Shown here piece by piece: positions 1 through 8,323 of a DNA stretch of 64,000 bases. Both the position numbers and the translations under genes were made by a program. The stretch is from Sulfurospirillum sp. (GTDB lineage: Bacteria > Campylobacterota > Campylobacteria > Campylobacterales > Sulfurospirillaceae), in NCBI GenBank assembly GCA_014859685.1, contig JACUTU010000002.1:62001-126000 (forward strand), written 5' to 3'. Below the pieces are notes generated by a model. It made no database searches, was not told where the DNA came from, and saw only the letters and a list, made by a program, of their open reading frames with translations. Every line of letters starts with the position of its first letter. Position 1 is the first letter of the stretch.

Positions 1-588
1 ACAATGCTCGATATAGATCACGGAACTTACCCTTATGTAACAAGTTCAAACACGGTAAGTGCTGGGGCGTGTTGCGGACTTGGCCTCAATCCAAAAGATA
101 TCGGTGATGTTACCGGCATCGTAAAAGCATACTGTACTCGTGTCGGCAATGGAGCATTTCCAAGCGAGGATTTTGGAAAAGATGGCAAAATGATGGCAGA
201 AATTGGCAAAGAAGTAGGTACAACAACAGGACGCATAAGACGATGTGGATGGTTTGATGCGGTCAGTGTTCGCTATGCTTCAAGGCTCAATGGATGCGAT
301 AAATTTGCTCTTATGAAACTCGATGTGCTTGATGGATTTGAACGCATTAAGATCTGTAGCGCGTATGAATATAAAGGTGAAATTATCGATTTTGTACCAA
401 GTGATCTTGAAAATGTCAAACCAATTTATGAAGAAATGAAGGGATGGGATAGTGTTGTTGGTATTAGCGATTTTGAGTCATTACCAGAAGCCGCAAAAGA
501 GTATATTTGGCGTATTGAAGAATTGACACAAACAAAAGTTGGTATCATATCAACAAGTCCAGAGAGAAATGATACGATAATTTTATAA
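1..588 (+). CDS. purA: Adenylosuccinate synthetase, C-terminal part (5' end outside window)
   Basis: The reading frame is already open at base 1, so this is the last 195 codons of a longer gene; the ATG at base 4 is internal. The product catalyses GTP-dependent joining of IMP and aspartate, the first step from IMP to AMP. The family signature [15 protein letters not shown] is present near the left edge, followed by the [12 protein letters not shown] segment and a C-terminal TGVGPERxxTI-like tail (here [13 protein letters not shown]). It lies 26 bases before the fliJ-like gene on the same strand, as in Campylobacter. Identification is secure; only the N-terminal GTP-binding half cannot be judged. 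Confidence 0.96.
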   Translation, partial: TMLDIDHGTYPYVTSSNTVSAGACCGLGLNPKDIGDVTGIVKAYCTRVGNGAFPSEDFGKDGKMMAEIGKEVGTTTGRIRRCGWFDAVSVRYASRLNGCDKFALMKLDVLDGFERIKICSAYEYKGEIIDFVPSDLENVKPIYEEMKGWDSVVGISDFESLPEAAKEYIWRIEELTQTKVGIISTSPERNDTIIL

Positions 589-614
589 GCCATAGATTAT
601 GCTAGGGGATTCTT

Positions 615-1037
615 GTGGAGCAAACATTTTCTCAAATTGCAAAGATAAGAAAACAAAAACTAGACACAATAGAGTCGCAACTCTTACATGTAAGGCGACA
701 AAAACAAGACGCACAAAAAGAACTTACGGCACTTTTTGAAAAGATAGAAAAATGCAATGTTCCAAAAGCTGGAAAGGCTTCTTTGATGAGCATTTTTGTA
801 GAAAATTTGCGATTGTTGCGTGTGCAAAAAACAGCGTGTGAAGCCCTGTTTGCAAAACTCATACAAGAGTTTGAACAGCTTCAAAAAGCGTACAAAGATG
901 CCAATATAGAGTTAGAAAAGATACGCTATTTGCAGCAGATGGCATATAAAGAACGCATAAAAAAAATAAACAAAAGAGAAAAGATAGAGATGGATGAGAT
1001 CGCAACGATGCTCTTTTCCAATGCAAAAGGTGGCTAG
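615..1037 (+). CDS. FliJ-like flagellar export chaperone (coiled-coil protein)
   Basis: A 140-residue, almost wholly helical and charged protein made of heptad-rich coiled coil, with no signal peptide or membrane segment. Size and composition fit the FliJ family, the small cytoplasmic stalk/chaperone of the flagellar type III export ATPase, which is poorly conserved in sequence. The GTG at 615 follows an AGGGG ribosome site at 604. The neighbouring motE-like gene and the purA-carA surroundings match the Campylobacter position of a FliJ candidate. The family call rests on shape and context, not on an invariant motif; another coiled-coil flagellar accessory protein is possible. Confidence 0.65.
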   Translation: MEQTFSQIAKIRKQKLDTIESQLLHVRRQKQDAQKELTALFEKIEKCNVPKAGKASLMSIFVENLRLLRVQKTACEALFAKLIQEFEQLQKAYKDANIELEKIRYLQQMAYKERIKKINKREKIEMDEIATMLFSNAKGG

Positions 1038-1038
1038 A

Positions 1039-1590
1039 TTGAAAATAATTGTATGGGTTTTATTTTTTTGTGGTGCACTCTATAGTGAAACTATTGATTG
1101 TACGAAAGTGTTTGAAGAGCGAAAAAGTGAGTTATTGCAAGAAATTGAAAAGATAGATGAATCTCGACAATCTTTTGAAGCACTCAAGGCGGCTACAAAC
1201 GCACTTTTTGAAAAACAACAACAAAGCTTAGAAGAGCAAAAAAAAGATATCAATACAAGTTTAGAACAAATTACTCAAAAAGAGGAAGCTATCAAAAAAA
1301 TGCTTGAGGAGAACAAACAACTACTAGCAACAATTGATGGCAAGAAAGATGATAAACTCACAAAAACATATGAAAAGATGAAAGACGCCTCAGCTGCTGC
1401 TATATTTGAAGCGTTACCGCAAAATGAAGCGGCCGCTATTTTATTTTTATTGCCTGCTAAAAAAGTTTCCTCTATTATGACAAAAATGGACGCACAAATC
1501 GCATCAAAATTAACCCAACTTTTAAAAATTGGTCCACCATTTGAAGCAACAAAAATACAAAGGGAGCAGGCAGATGGAACAGTACAATGA
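1039..1590 (+). CDS. MotE-like periplasmic motility chaperone
   Basis: Starting at TTG 1039 gives a clean signal peptide (KIIVWVLFFCGALYS), with AAAGGTGG six bases upstream and the fliJ-like stop only one base before; ATG 1021 is the alternative. After the signal comes a long coiled coil (about residues 25-115), then a C-terminal helical domain with AAAIFEALPQNEAAAILFLLPAKKVSSIM, resembling the MgtE N-terminal domain. That combination is the hallmark of MotE, the Campylobacterota chaperone for the stator protein MotB. It follows the fliJ-like gene directly, so both probably share a transcript. The 3' end overlaps the next gene by 17 bases. Confidence 0.75.
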   Translation: MKIIVWVLFFCGALYSETIDCTKVFEERKSELLQEIEKIDESRQSFEALKAATNALFEKQQQSLEEQKKDINTSLEQITQKEEAIKKMLEENKQLLATIDGKKDDKLTKTYEKMKDASAAAIFEALPQNEAAAILFLLPAKKVSSIMTKMDAQIASKLTQLLKIGPPFEATKIQREQADGTVQ

Positions 1591-2230
1591 TGTTTTGCAA
1601 ACCATCACTTTGGCGATGGGTGCATCGTGGGCAAGTGGCTTAAACCTCTACGCAACGCTTTTTATATTAGGTTTTAGTGCTATAAATGGATCTTTTGTAC
1701 TTCCAGCAGGACTCGAAATACTCGCCAATCCTTTGGTGATAGGGGCTGCTGGGCTTATGTACTGTGTTGAATTTTTTGCTGATAAAATTCCTGGAGTCGA
1801 TACGAGCTGGGATGTTTTGCACACTTTTGTAAGAATTCCAGCTGGCGCATTACTAGCAGCTGGAATCCTTGGAGATATGGGAGCTGGTGCCGAACTTGCA
1901 GCAGCAATTTTGGGAGGTTCAATAGCAGCTACAACACACGCCGCAAAGTCTGGAAGTAGAGTGCTTATCAACACATCTCCCGAGCCTTTTAGCAATTGGG
2001 GAGCTAGCATCAGTGAAGATATCGCCGTTTTTGCAGGATTGTGGGCAGCAATCAATCACCCAGTATGGTTTTTACTTGCTTTTATCGCTTTTATAGTTTT
2101 GATGATCTGGTTACTTCCAAAAATTTGGCGTGGTATCAAAAAAGTGTTTGGTTTTTTTGCAAAAATTCTTGGATTGAAAAAAACGGAAAATGTACAGCAT
2201 GCCAGCCTAGATGAAAAAGAGCATCAATGA
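1574..2230 (+). CDS. DUF4126 family membrane protein
   Basis: About 218 residues from ATG 1574, which is preceded by AGGGAGCAGGC; a longer frame begins at ATG 1529 but overlaps motE much more. The protein has several hydrophobic, glycine- and alanine-rich segments (ASWASGLNLYATLFILGF near the start, ISEDIAVFAGLWAAINHPVWFLLAFIAFIVLMIWLL near the end) and a lysine-rich cytoplasmic tail. This matches the DUF4126 family of multi-pass inner-membrane proteins, whose function is unknown. It sits last in the fliJ-motE cluster and is followed by a palindrome that may end the transcript. Confidence 0.75.
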   Translation: MEQYNDVLQTITLAMGASWASGLNLYATLFILGFSAINGSFVLPAGLEILANPLVIGAAGLMYCVEFFADKIPGVDTSWDVLHTFVRIPAGALLAAGILGDMGAGAELAAAILGGSIAATTHAAKSGSRVLINTSPEPFSNWGASISEDIAVFAGLWAAINHPVWFLLAFIAFIVLMIWLLPKIWRGIKKVFGFFAKILGLKKTENVQHASLDEKEHQ

Positions 2231-2271
2231 AACTATTATTTTAGCAGTCACAATAACTTCGCTCTTCAAAC

Positions 2272-2299
2272 AATAGTTCCTTACATGTAAGGAACTATT
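2272..2299. repeat. 28-bp perfect palindrome centred on TTACATGTAA
   Basis: AATAGTTCC on the left and GGAACTATT on the right flank TTACATGTAA, making a perfect palindrome of 28 bp. It lies 40 bases after the DUF4126 stop. As RNA it would form a strong hairpin, but no uridine run follows, so it is either a factor-independent stop of unusual form or a copy of the iterated palindrome embedded in a longer one. Confidence 0.75.
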
Positions 2300-2390
2300 T
2301 CTGTGACACTTCTTGGTATAAAATCTTCACCTCAACAGATATTTACCTTAACTTTGATAAAATTGCTGAAATTCTAATGAAGGTTTATGG

Positions 2391-2945
2391 ATGAAAATCA
2401 GATTGCCGCATGCACCCTATATAGCAAGTAAGATAGCGATTGATTTGTTGAATAGTGGTTCAGTTACGATTAAAAAAGGTTTGGAGCCTATTGTTCAAAT
2501 CGCTCAGGGATTTATTTCACAAGATATTGAAAAAGAGATGTCTCTCGAGGAGCGCGTGAGCGAGCTTCTGGATGAAAATGAAGACGATATGGAGTTTATG
2601 CAAGTTGATAGACGAAGTATGTTTTGGCTTATCAAGAAAAGACTTGCCACTGAGTATAAAGTAACACTTTCATATGAAGATAGATACAATGATTTGGCAC
2701 ATCAAATTCTTGAAAAACTTTGGAAAGATGACCTTGTAGAGTATAGTATTTCAGAAAATAGAATTAAAAATATCATCTATAACGCTATGGAAAAATACTT
2801 TAAAAACTTTGAAATAGTAGAAGAGATTGTTGCTGAGAAGATTGATAATTATAAAAGAAAACTTCTTCCTGGAACGCCTGAATATGACCTTGTTTTTGAG
2901 CGATTGTATGAAGAGGAGCTCCGTAAAAAAGGATTGTTGCTATGA
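2391..2945 (+). CDS. DUF507 family protein
   Basis: 184 residues, highly charged, no signal peptide or membrane segment. It begins MKIRLPHAPYIASKIAIDLLNSG and contains the internal pattern VDRRSMFWLIKKRLA and a C-terminal YEEELRKKGLL, typical of DUF507, a small cytoplasmic family found in Campylobacterota and Aquificae with no known function. The ATG at 2391 follows AAGGTT. Its stop overlaps the start of carA by four bases (ATGA), so the two are translationally coupled, the same pairing as in Campylobacter. A possible -10 (GATAAAAT) lies about 30 bases upstream. Confidence 0.85.
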   Translation: MKIRLPHAPYIASKIAIDLLNSGSVTIKKGLEPIVQIAQGFISQDIEKEMSLEERVSELLDENEDDMEFMQVDRRSMFWLIKKRLATEYKVTLSYEDRYNDLAHQILEKLWKDDLVEYSISENRIKNIIYNAMEKYFKNFEIVEEIVAEKIDNYKRKLLPGTPEYDLVFERLYEEELRKKGLLL

Positions 2946-4075
2946 GTAAACTTATTCCTGTTTGGATTTATATCGAAAATGGTATATTTTTAGAAGCAAA
3001 AAGTTTTGGTTTTGAGGGTACTCGCGTTGGCGAAATCGTGTTTAACACTTCTATGAGCGGATATCAAGAAATCATAAGTGATCCTAGTTACGCTGGTCAA
3101 TTTGTAGTTTTTACAATGCCAGAGATTGGAATTGTTGGATGTAATGATGCAGATATGGAGAGCACAACAGTTTTTGCTAGCGGAATGATAGTACGAAATT
3201 ATAATGCTTTTCATTCAAACTTTCGTGCAGGTAGTTCACTTGATGCTTTTTTAAACCAGCACAAAGCACTAGGTATTTGTGATATAGACACAAGATATCT
3301 TACAAAAATGATTCGTGATGGCGGCCCTAAAATGATGATCGCCTCAACACAGATCGCAGATAAACAAGAATTAGCGGCAAAATTACAAGCCTCACCCCGC
3401 ATTGAAGAGGTAAACTATATCCAACAAGTTAGTACAAAAAAGCCTTATGTACACAATTATGGCGCTTGGGATTGCGATTCGTTGTGCTACAAAAAAGCAG
3501 AGACATCTCTTGGTAAAAAGATAGTTGCTATTGATTTTGGCATAAAACGAAATATCCTCAATGAATTATGTGAAGTTGGCTTGGAAGTTGAGGTACAAGC
3601 CAATAGTTTTGATCCAGACACACTGATACAACGCTTTAAAAAGCAAGAGATAGCGGGCGTTTTTCTCTCTAATGGTCCAGGAGATCCACTGATCTTGAGC
3701 GAGGAAATTGCAAAGATTAAAAAACTCATTGAAGCAAAAATTCCACTTTTTGGTATATGTTTAGGACATCAACTCCTTAGCATAGCGCATGGTTATCCTA
3801 CATATAAACTCAAATTTGGACAGCACGGCGGCAACCATCCTGTAAAAAATCAAGACTCACGAGTAGTTGAGATAACAGCGCAAAATCATAACTACAATGT
3901 TCCAGATACTATCACACAAATTGCAAAAGTAACACATGTAAATTTATTTGATGGAACGATTGAGGGATTGCGGTACAATGATGCACCTATTTTTTCAGTG
4001 CAGCATCATCCAGAGGCAAGTCCAGGACCACATGATAGTAAATATATATTTGCAGAATTTGCAAAAGGCTTATAG
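2942..4075 (+). CDS. carA: Carbamoyl-phosphate synthase small subunit
   Basis: 377 residues, the usual length. This is the glutaminase subunit that feeds ammonia to CarB for carbamoyl phosphate, used in pyrimidine and arginine synthesis. The N-terminal CarA domain has GEIVFNTSMSGYQEIISDPSYAGQ; the C-terminal class I amidotransferase domain carries the nucleophile elbow GICLGHQLLSIA and the catalytic HHPEASPGPHD. ATG 2942 overlaps the DUF507 stop. The large subunit gene is not in the window, which is common in Campylobacterota. The following membrane gene starts only about ten bases downstream. Confidence 0.97.
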   Translation: MSKLIPVWIYIENGIFLEAKSFGFEGTRVGEIVFNTSMSGYQEIISDPSYAGQFVVFTMPEIGIVGCNDADMESTTVFASGMIVRNYNAFHSNFRAGSSLDAFLNQHKALGICDIDTRYLTKMIRDGGPKMMIASTQIADKQELAAKLQASPRIEEVNYIQQVSTKKPYVHNYGAWDCDSLCYKKAETSLGKKIVAIDFGIKRNILNELCEVGLEVEVQANSFDPDTLIQRFKKQEIAGVFLSNGPGDPLILSEEIAKIKKLIEAKIPLFGICLGHQLLSIAHGYPTYKLKFGQHGGNHPVKNQDSRVVEITAQNHNYNVPDTITQIAKVTHVNLFDGTIEGLRYNDAPIFSVQHHPEASPGPHDSKYIFAEFAKGL

Positions 4076-4084
4076 GAGAAAATC

Positions 4085-4768
4085 ATAGAAACTATTAATC
4101 TAGCAGCTATTATCGGTGTTGCCTTGCTTGGTAGTTTCGGTCATTGCATAGGCATGTGTGGCGGTTTTATAGTGGCATATAGCAGTGTCAAAATAGATGC
4201 AAATACACCAAAATCAAGACAATTTTTTTCCCATCTTTTCTATAATCTCGGTCGAGTGAGTTCCTATACTTTTTTGGGAGTTATCTTTGGATTGTTGGGC
4301 AGTGTTATATCATTTTCAAAAACTTCTACAGGATATTTCTATTTTTTAGTAGGACTTTTTATGATCTTGATGGGACTTTCGCTTATGGGCAAGATAAAAT
4401 TTTTAACCTCACTTGAATCTATGCTTGCAACAAACACTCTTATCAAACCTCTCTTTTCAAAACTTATCCACGCAAAATCTTTCGCAAGTTTTTATGGATT
4501 AGGTATGCTCAACGGCTTTTTGCCATGTGGCTTGGTGTATTTTTTTGCTATTTCTGCCGCTGCAAGTGGTTCCGCTTTTTGGGGTGCTGTTATTATGCTT
4601 ATTTTTGGACTTACAACCATTCCATCATTGCTCAGCTTCGGCTATATCATCGGCTTTTTGAAGAGTGGTAATTTTCGTGAAATCATGATCAAATTAGCTT
4701 CAATTCTTATCATCTTATATGGCTTATATATGTCATATACCGGCTATACAGCAGTGGTAAATCTATGA
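4085..4768 (+). CDS. TauE/SafE-like membrane protein with probable ATA start
   Basis: A 227-residue protein with about six membrane segments, beginning (if read from ATA 4085) METINLAAIIGVALLGSFGHCIGMCGGF. The GHCxGMCGG motif marks the sulfite-exporter TauE/SafE-like group that often accompanies cytochrome oxidase and copper-handling genes (YtfL/CcoS-associated H-family). No ATG, GTG or TTG exists between the carA stop (4073-4075) and 4124. AGGAG at 4074-4078 sits six bases before ATA 4085. TTG 4124 would remove half of the first membrane helix and has no ribosome site. The stop overlaps the histidine kinase start by four bases. Confidence 0.75.
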   Translation: METINLAAIIGVALLGSFGHCIGMCGGFIVAYSSVKIDANTPKSRQFFSHLFYNLGRVSSYTFLGVIFGLLGSVISFSKTSTGYFYFLVGLFMILMGLSLMGKIKFLTSLESMLATNTLIKPLFSKLIHAKSFASFYGLGMLNGFLPCGLVYFFAISAAASGSAFWGAVIMLIFGLTTIPSLLSFGYIIGFLKSGNFREIMIKLASILIILYGLYMSYTGYTAVVNL

Positions 4769-5991
4769 TTAAACTCGAAGAGTATCAACGCGCAATAGAG
4801 CAAAGCAATATCGTTTCCAAAACCGACACAAATGGCATCATTACCTTTGTAAATGATGAATTTTGTCGTATTTCTGGATATAGTAAAGAAGAACTAATCG
4901 GAGCCAACCATAACATAGTGCGCCATCCTGATGTGCCGAAAGAAATTTTTGAAAATCTTTGGGGAAAACTACATGCAAAAAAGACTTATGTAGCAACTGT
5001 TAAAAATAGAGCAAAAAACGGTAGCACATTTTATGTCAATACTACTATCATTCCTATGCTAGATGAAAATGGTGAGATTCAAGAATTTATCGCCATAAGA
5101 CATGATGTCACCAAAACGATCGAGCTTACTGAAAAACTTCGAGCCAAAGAGGAAGAGTTGCAAAACCTCAATGCCACGCTCGAGCAAAGAGTCAAAGAGC
5201 AAACTTTTCAACTGTGGAGTCTCAATCAAACACTTGAAAACAGAGTAGCTGAAGAGGTAGAAAAAAATCGAGAAAAAGACAGAGTGCTTTTTCAACAATC
5301 AAGGCTTGCCTCGATGGGTGAAATGATCGGCAATATAGCACATCAGTGGAGGCAGCCACTGAGCGAACTTGGCATTATTTTATATAAAATTAAAAAAATT
5401 ATGAGTAAAAACAACGACGATGACCCACTTTTTTTAGAAAATTATAATGCAGCTAAGACAGTTATTAAAAAAATGTCAGATACGATCGATGATTTTCGTG
5501 ATTTTTTCAATCCGCATCGCCCTAAAGAAATTTTTTTTATCGAAGATGTGTTGCATGAGGCGATGGTAATGATGCTAGGCACGCTCAAAAAAAATGAGAT
5601 TGCAGTAAGTATCGATGTGATAGAAAATGTAAAAGTTAAGGGCTATCTTAATGAATTTTCACAAGTTTTAATCAACTTATTTAACAATTCAAAAGATGCG
5701 TTCAACGCAAATGTGATAAAACAAAAAAGAGTCAATTTAAAGATTCAGGCAATCGATAAGAATTATGCTATGATTACTTATCAAGATAATGCAGGCGGAA
5801 TTCCAGAAGATATTATTGATAAGATATTTGAACCCTACTTTACAACAAAGCATGCAAGTATTGGCACAGGTATAGGTCTTTATATGAGTAGAATGATCGT
5901 GCAAAATAGTATGAAAGGCACAATCGAAGCAAAAAATTGCAACGGCGGTGTCTGTTTTTTTATCAAAATACCAATGTACATCGAGGAGTGA
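4765..5991 (+). CDS. PAS-domain sensor histidine kinase
   Basis: 408 residues without membrane segments, so a cytoplasmic sensor. Residues about 15-120 form a PAS domain (TDTNGIITFVNDEFCRISGYSKEEL, IAIRHDVT), followed by a coiled coil to about 180, a HisKA region with phosphoacceptor His in the NIAHQWRQPL motif typical of Campylobacterota kinases, and a HATPase domain with N box (INLFNNSKDA), G1 (DNAGGIP), F (FEPYFTTK) and G2 (GTGIGLYMS). It overlaps the upstream membrane gene and lies four bases before its cognate response regulator. Position next to the cbb3 operon suggests oxygen, redox or respiratory control, but the signal is not visible in sequence. Confidence 0.92.
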   Translation: MIKLEEYQRAIEQSNIVSKTDTNGIITFVNDEFCRISGYSKEELIGANHNIVRHPDVPKEIFENLWGKLHAKKTYVATVKNRAKNGSTFYVNTTIIPMLDENGEIQEFIAIRHDVTKTIELTEKLRAKEEELQNLNATLEQRVKEQTFQLWSLNQTLENRVAEEVEKNREKDRVLFQQSRLASMGEMIGNIAHQWRQPLSELGIILYKIKKIMSKNNDDDPLFLENYNAAKTVIKKMSDTIDDFRDFFNPHRPKEIFFIEDVLHEAMVMMLGTLKKNEIAVSIDVIENVKVKGYLNEFSQVLINLFNNSKDAFNANVIKQKRVNLKIQAIDKNYAMITYQDNAGGIPEDIIDKIFEPYFTTKHASIGTGIGLYMSRMIVQNSMKGTIEAKNCNGGVCFFIKIPMYIEE

Positions 5992-5995
5992 GACA

Positions 5996-6673
5996 ATGAA
6001 AAAGTTATCAAGTTTAACGGTTTTGTGTGTAGAAGATGAAAAAGAGTTGCGAGAAGCACTTCAAAGTGCTATTGGCGATGAGTTTGCACAATTTGTAACC
6101 GCAAGAGATGGTGATGATGGATTAAAAAAATTTAAAAAATTCAAACCAGATATCGTTATTACAGACATTATGATGCCTATCATGGATGGGCTTGTGATGG
6201 CAAATGAGATCAAAAAACTCTCAAGAGAAACACCTATTGTGATTTTGAGTGCTTTTAGTGAAAAAGAACGACTTTTGAAAGCAATCGATACAGGCATAGA
6301 CAAATATATCATCAAACCAATTGATCCAGATGAACTTATGGCAACTATCACTTCCATAGCAAAAGAGCAGCTTGCACTCAATGAATTGGTGCAGCTAGGA
6401 GAGGGTTTTGCTTTTGATAAAAGTCGCAAGGTACTTGTAAAAGATGGTAACACAATTGCATTGACAAAGAAAGAATTACTATTTATTACGGTTTTAGTGA
6501 AAAATCTTGGTGTTTTTGTTTTGCATGAAGAGATCAAAAAACATGTATGGACAAATGCAAAAGTTACTGACTCTGCGATAAGAACATTTATAAAACGCAT
6601 CAGAGAAAAAACAAGTAAGGAGTTCATTAAAAATGTTCCAGGGCTTGGCTACAAAATCAAAATAGACGAATAA
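5996..6673 (+). CDS. OmpR-family response regulator
   Basis: 225 residues from ATG 5996, which has GAGGAG at 5983-5988; an earlier in-frame start at 5948 lies inside the kinase gene. The receiver domain (residues about 7-120) has the acidic pair VEDEKE, phosphoacceptor Asp in VITDIMMPIMDG and Lys in YIIKPI. The C-terminal winged helix (about 135-225) ends GLGYKI, as in OmpR/PhoB proteins. Partner of the preceding kinase. It sits 169 bases upstream of ccoN and is a natural candidate regulator of that operon, although this is inferred from position only. Confidence 0.93.
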   Translation: MKKLSSLTVLCVEDEKELREALQSAIGDEFAQFVTARDGDDGLKKFKKFKPDIVITDIMMPIMDGLVMANEIKKLSRETPIVILSAFSEKERLLKAIDTGIDKYIIKPIDPDELMATITSIAKEQLALNELVQLGEGFAFDKSRKVLVKDGNTIALTKKELLFITVLVKNLGVFVLHEEIKKHVWTNAKVTDSAIRTFIKRIREKTSKEFIKNVPGLGYKIKIDE

Positions 6674-6685
6674 CTGCATATCTTC

Positions 6686-6706
6686 ACATGTAGTTATGCT
6701 ACATGT
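6686..6706. repeat. Hairpin built from two copies of the ACATGT palindrome
   Basis: ACATGTAG (6686-6693), loop TTATG, CTACATGT (6699-6706): a perfect 8-bp stem starting 13 bases after the response regulator stop. There is no clear uridine run immediately after it. It may slow or end transcription before the cbb3 promoter. Confidence 0.65.
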
Positions 6707-6783
6707 AGCTCAATTAAACAAATAATTAACAAATATTTAACACAAATTTAATCTTGTTAAGCTTTTTTAAATTTAGCTTATAT

Positions 6784-6789
6784 TATAAT
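6784..6789 (+). promoter_or_regulatory. Probable -10 element of the cbb3 oxidase operon
   Basis: TATAAT in the AT-rich leader, 52 bases before ccoN ATG 6842, with AGGAGG at 6831-6836. The upstream stretch 6720-6780 is a run of A/T tracts, typical of Campylobacterota sigma-70 promoters that lack a strong -35. Confidence 0.55.
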
Positions 6790-6841
6790 TACCATAACTA
6801 TGTGACATTCTTGTGACATAAACTACTTTTAGGAGGAATTG

Positions 6842-8308
6842 ATGCAGTCTAGTAATGTTATTAACTATGACTATACAATTGCGAAGTATTTTGCAATTGC
6901 GACGATTGTCTTTGGCATCATAGGCATGAGCGTCGGTGTTCTTATAGCTTTTCAAATGGCTTTTCCAGAACTAAACAATTTAGCTGGAGAATATGGCACA
7001 TTTGGAAGATTGAGGCCACTACATACAGATGCAGTTGCATTTGGTTTTACGCTTAGTGGTATCTGGGCAACATGGTACTATGTAGGGCAGAGAGTTTTAA
7101 AGGTTTCTTTGGCAGAGTCGCCATTTCTTATGTTTATGGCAAAGCTCCATTTTTGGCTTTACATCGTAGGAGTTGCAGCAGTTGTAGTTTCGCTCCTTAT
7201 GGGTATAACTACTTCAAAAGAGTATGCTGAGTTTGAATGGCCGATTGATATAGCAATCGTGCTTGTTTGGGTTATTTGGGGTATAGGACTTTTTGGTCTC
7301 ATCGGTATAAGAAGAGAAAAAACACTTTACATCTCAATATGGTACTACATCGCAGCGTTTTTAGGTGTGGCTATGTTGTATCTTTTTAACAATATGGAAG
7401 TTCCAACTTACTTTGTGGCTGGAATGGGTAAATGGTACCATTCTGTTTCTATGTATGCCGGTAGCAATGATGCTATGGTACAGTGGTGGTACGGACACAA
7501 TGCTGTTGCATTCGTTTTTACAGTTCCAATTATCGCGATGATTTATTATTTCTTACCAAAAGAATCAGGACAACCTGTATTTTCTTATAAACTTTCACTT
7601 TTGAGCTTCTGGGGATTGATGTTTGTTTACCTTTGGGCCGGTGGACACCATTTGCTTTACTCAACTGTTCCTGATTGGGTGCAAACTATGGGATCTCTTT
7701 TCTCAATTATTCTTATTCTTCCATCATGGGGTAGTGCTATCAATATGCTTTTAACCATGAAAGGTGAATGGGGACAAATCAAAGAAAATCCATTGATAAA
7801 ATTTTATGTGCTTGCTTCAACTTTCTATATGTTAAGCACTATAGAAGGACCTATCCAAGCTATCAAATCAGTCAATGCGCTTGCACACTTTACGGATTGG
7901 ATTCCAGGACATGTACACGATGGAACGCTAGGCTGGGTTGGATTTATGATTATAGGCGCACTTTTCCACATGGCTCCTCGCATGTATAAAAGAGAGATTT
8001 ATAGCAAAAAACTCATAGAGATACAATTTTGGATTCAAACAACAGGTATTGTATTTTACTTTACAAGTATGTGGATCGCTGGTATCACGCAAGGTATGAT
8101 GTGGAGAGCAACTGACCAATACGGTAACTTAGCGTATTCATTTATAGATACGGTAACCGTTTTACATCCATACTATACACTCAGAGCTGTAGGTGGAGCA
8201 CTCTATTTGTTAGGTGTGTTTATGTGGGCTTACAATATGTATAAAACAATGACTGCAAGTAAAGCTATTGAGTTTGAACCTCAAAATGCTTCACCTATGG
8301 CAGCTTAA
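6842..8308 (+). CDS. ccoN: cbb3-type cytochrome c oxidase subunit I
   Basis: 488 residues with about twelve membrane segments; the catalytic heme-copper subunit that reduces oxygen with high affinity. Visible ligands include the low-spin heme His in LRPLHTDAVAFG, the WWYGHNAVAF segment with CuB His and cross-linked Tyr region, the GGHHLLYS pair, and IPGHVHDGTLGW with the last heme ligands. ATG 6842 is chosen because AGGAGG lies five bases before it; TTG 6839 adds only one residue. First gene of ccoNOQP, followed after 15 bases by ccoO. Confidence 0.97.
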   Translation: MQSSNVINYDYTIAKYFAIATIVFGIIGMSVGVLIAFQMAFPELNNLAGEYGTFGRLRPLHTDAVAFGFTLSGIWATWYYVGQRVLKVSLAESPFLMFMAKLHFWLYIVGVAAVVVSLLMGITTSKEYAEFEWPIDIAIVLVWVIWGIGLFGLIGIRREKTLYISIWYYIAAFLGVAMLYLFNNMEVPTYFVAGMGKWYHSVSMYAGSNDAMVQWWYGHNAVAFVFTVPIIAMIYYFLPKESGQPVFSYKLSLLSFWGLMFVYLWAGGHHLLYSTVPDWVQTMGSLFSIILILPSWGSAINMLLTMKGEWGQIKENPLIKFYVLASTFYMLSTIEGPIQAIKSVNALAHFTDWIPGHVHDGTLGWVGFMIIGALFHMAPRMYKREIYSKKLIEIQFWIQTTGIVFYFTSMWIAGITQGMMWRATDQYGNLAYSFIDTVTVLHPYYTLRAVGGALYLLGVFMWAYNMYKTMTASKAIEFEPQNASPMAA

Positions 8309-8323
8309 AAGAAGGAGTAAAAT

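Noticed and set aside
6061-6627. 188-codon open frame on the minus strand
   Set aside because: It lies wholly inside the response regulator gene, has no ribosome site and no recognisable product; codon-bias shadow.
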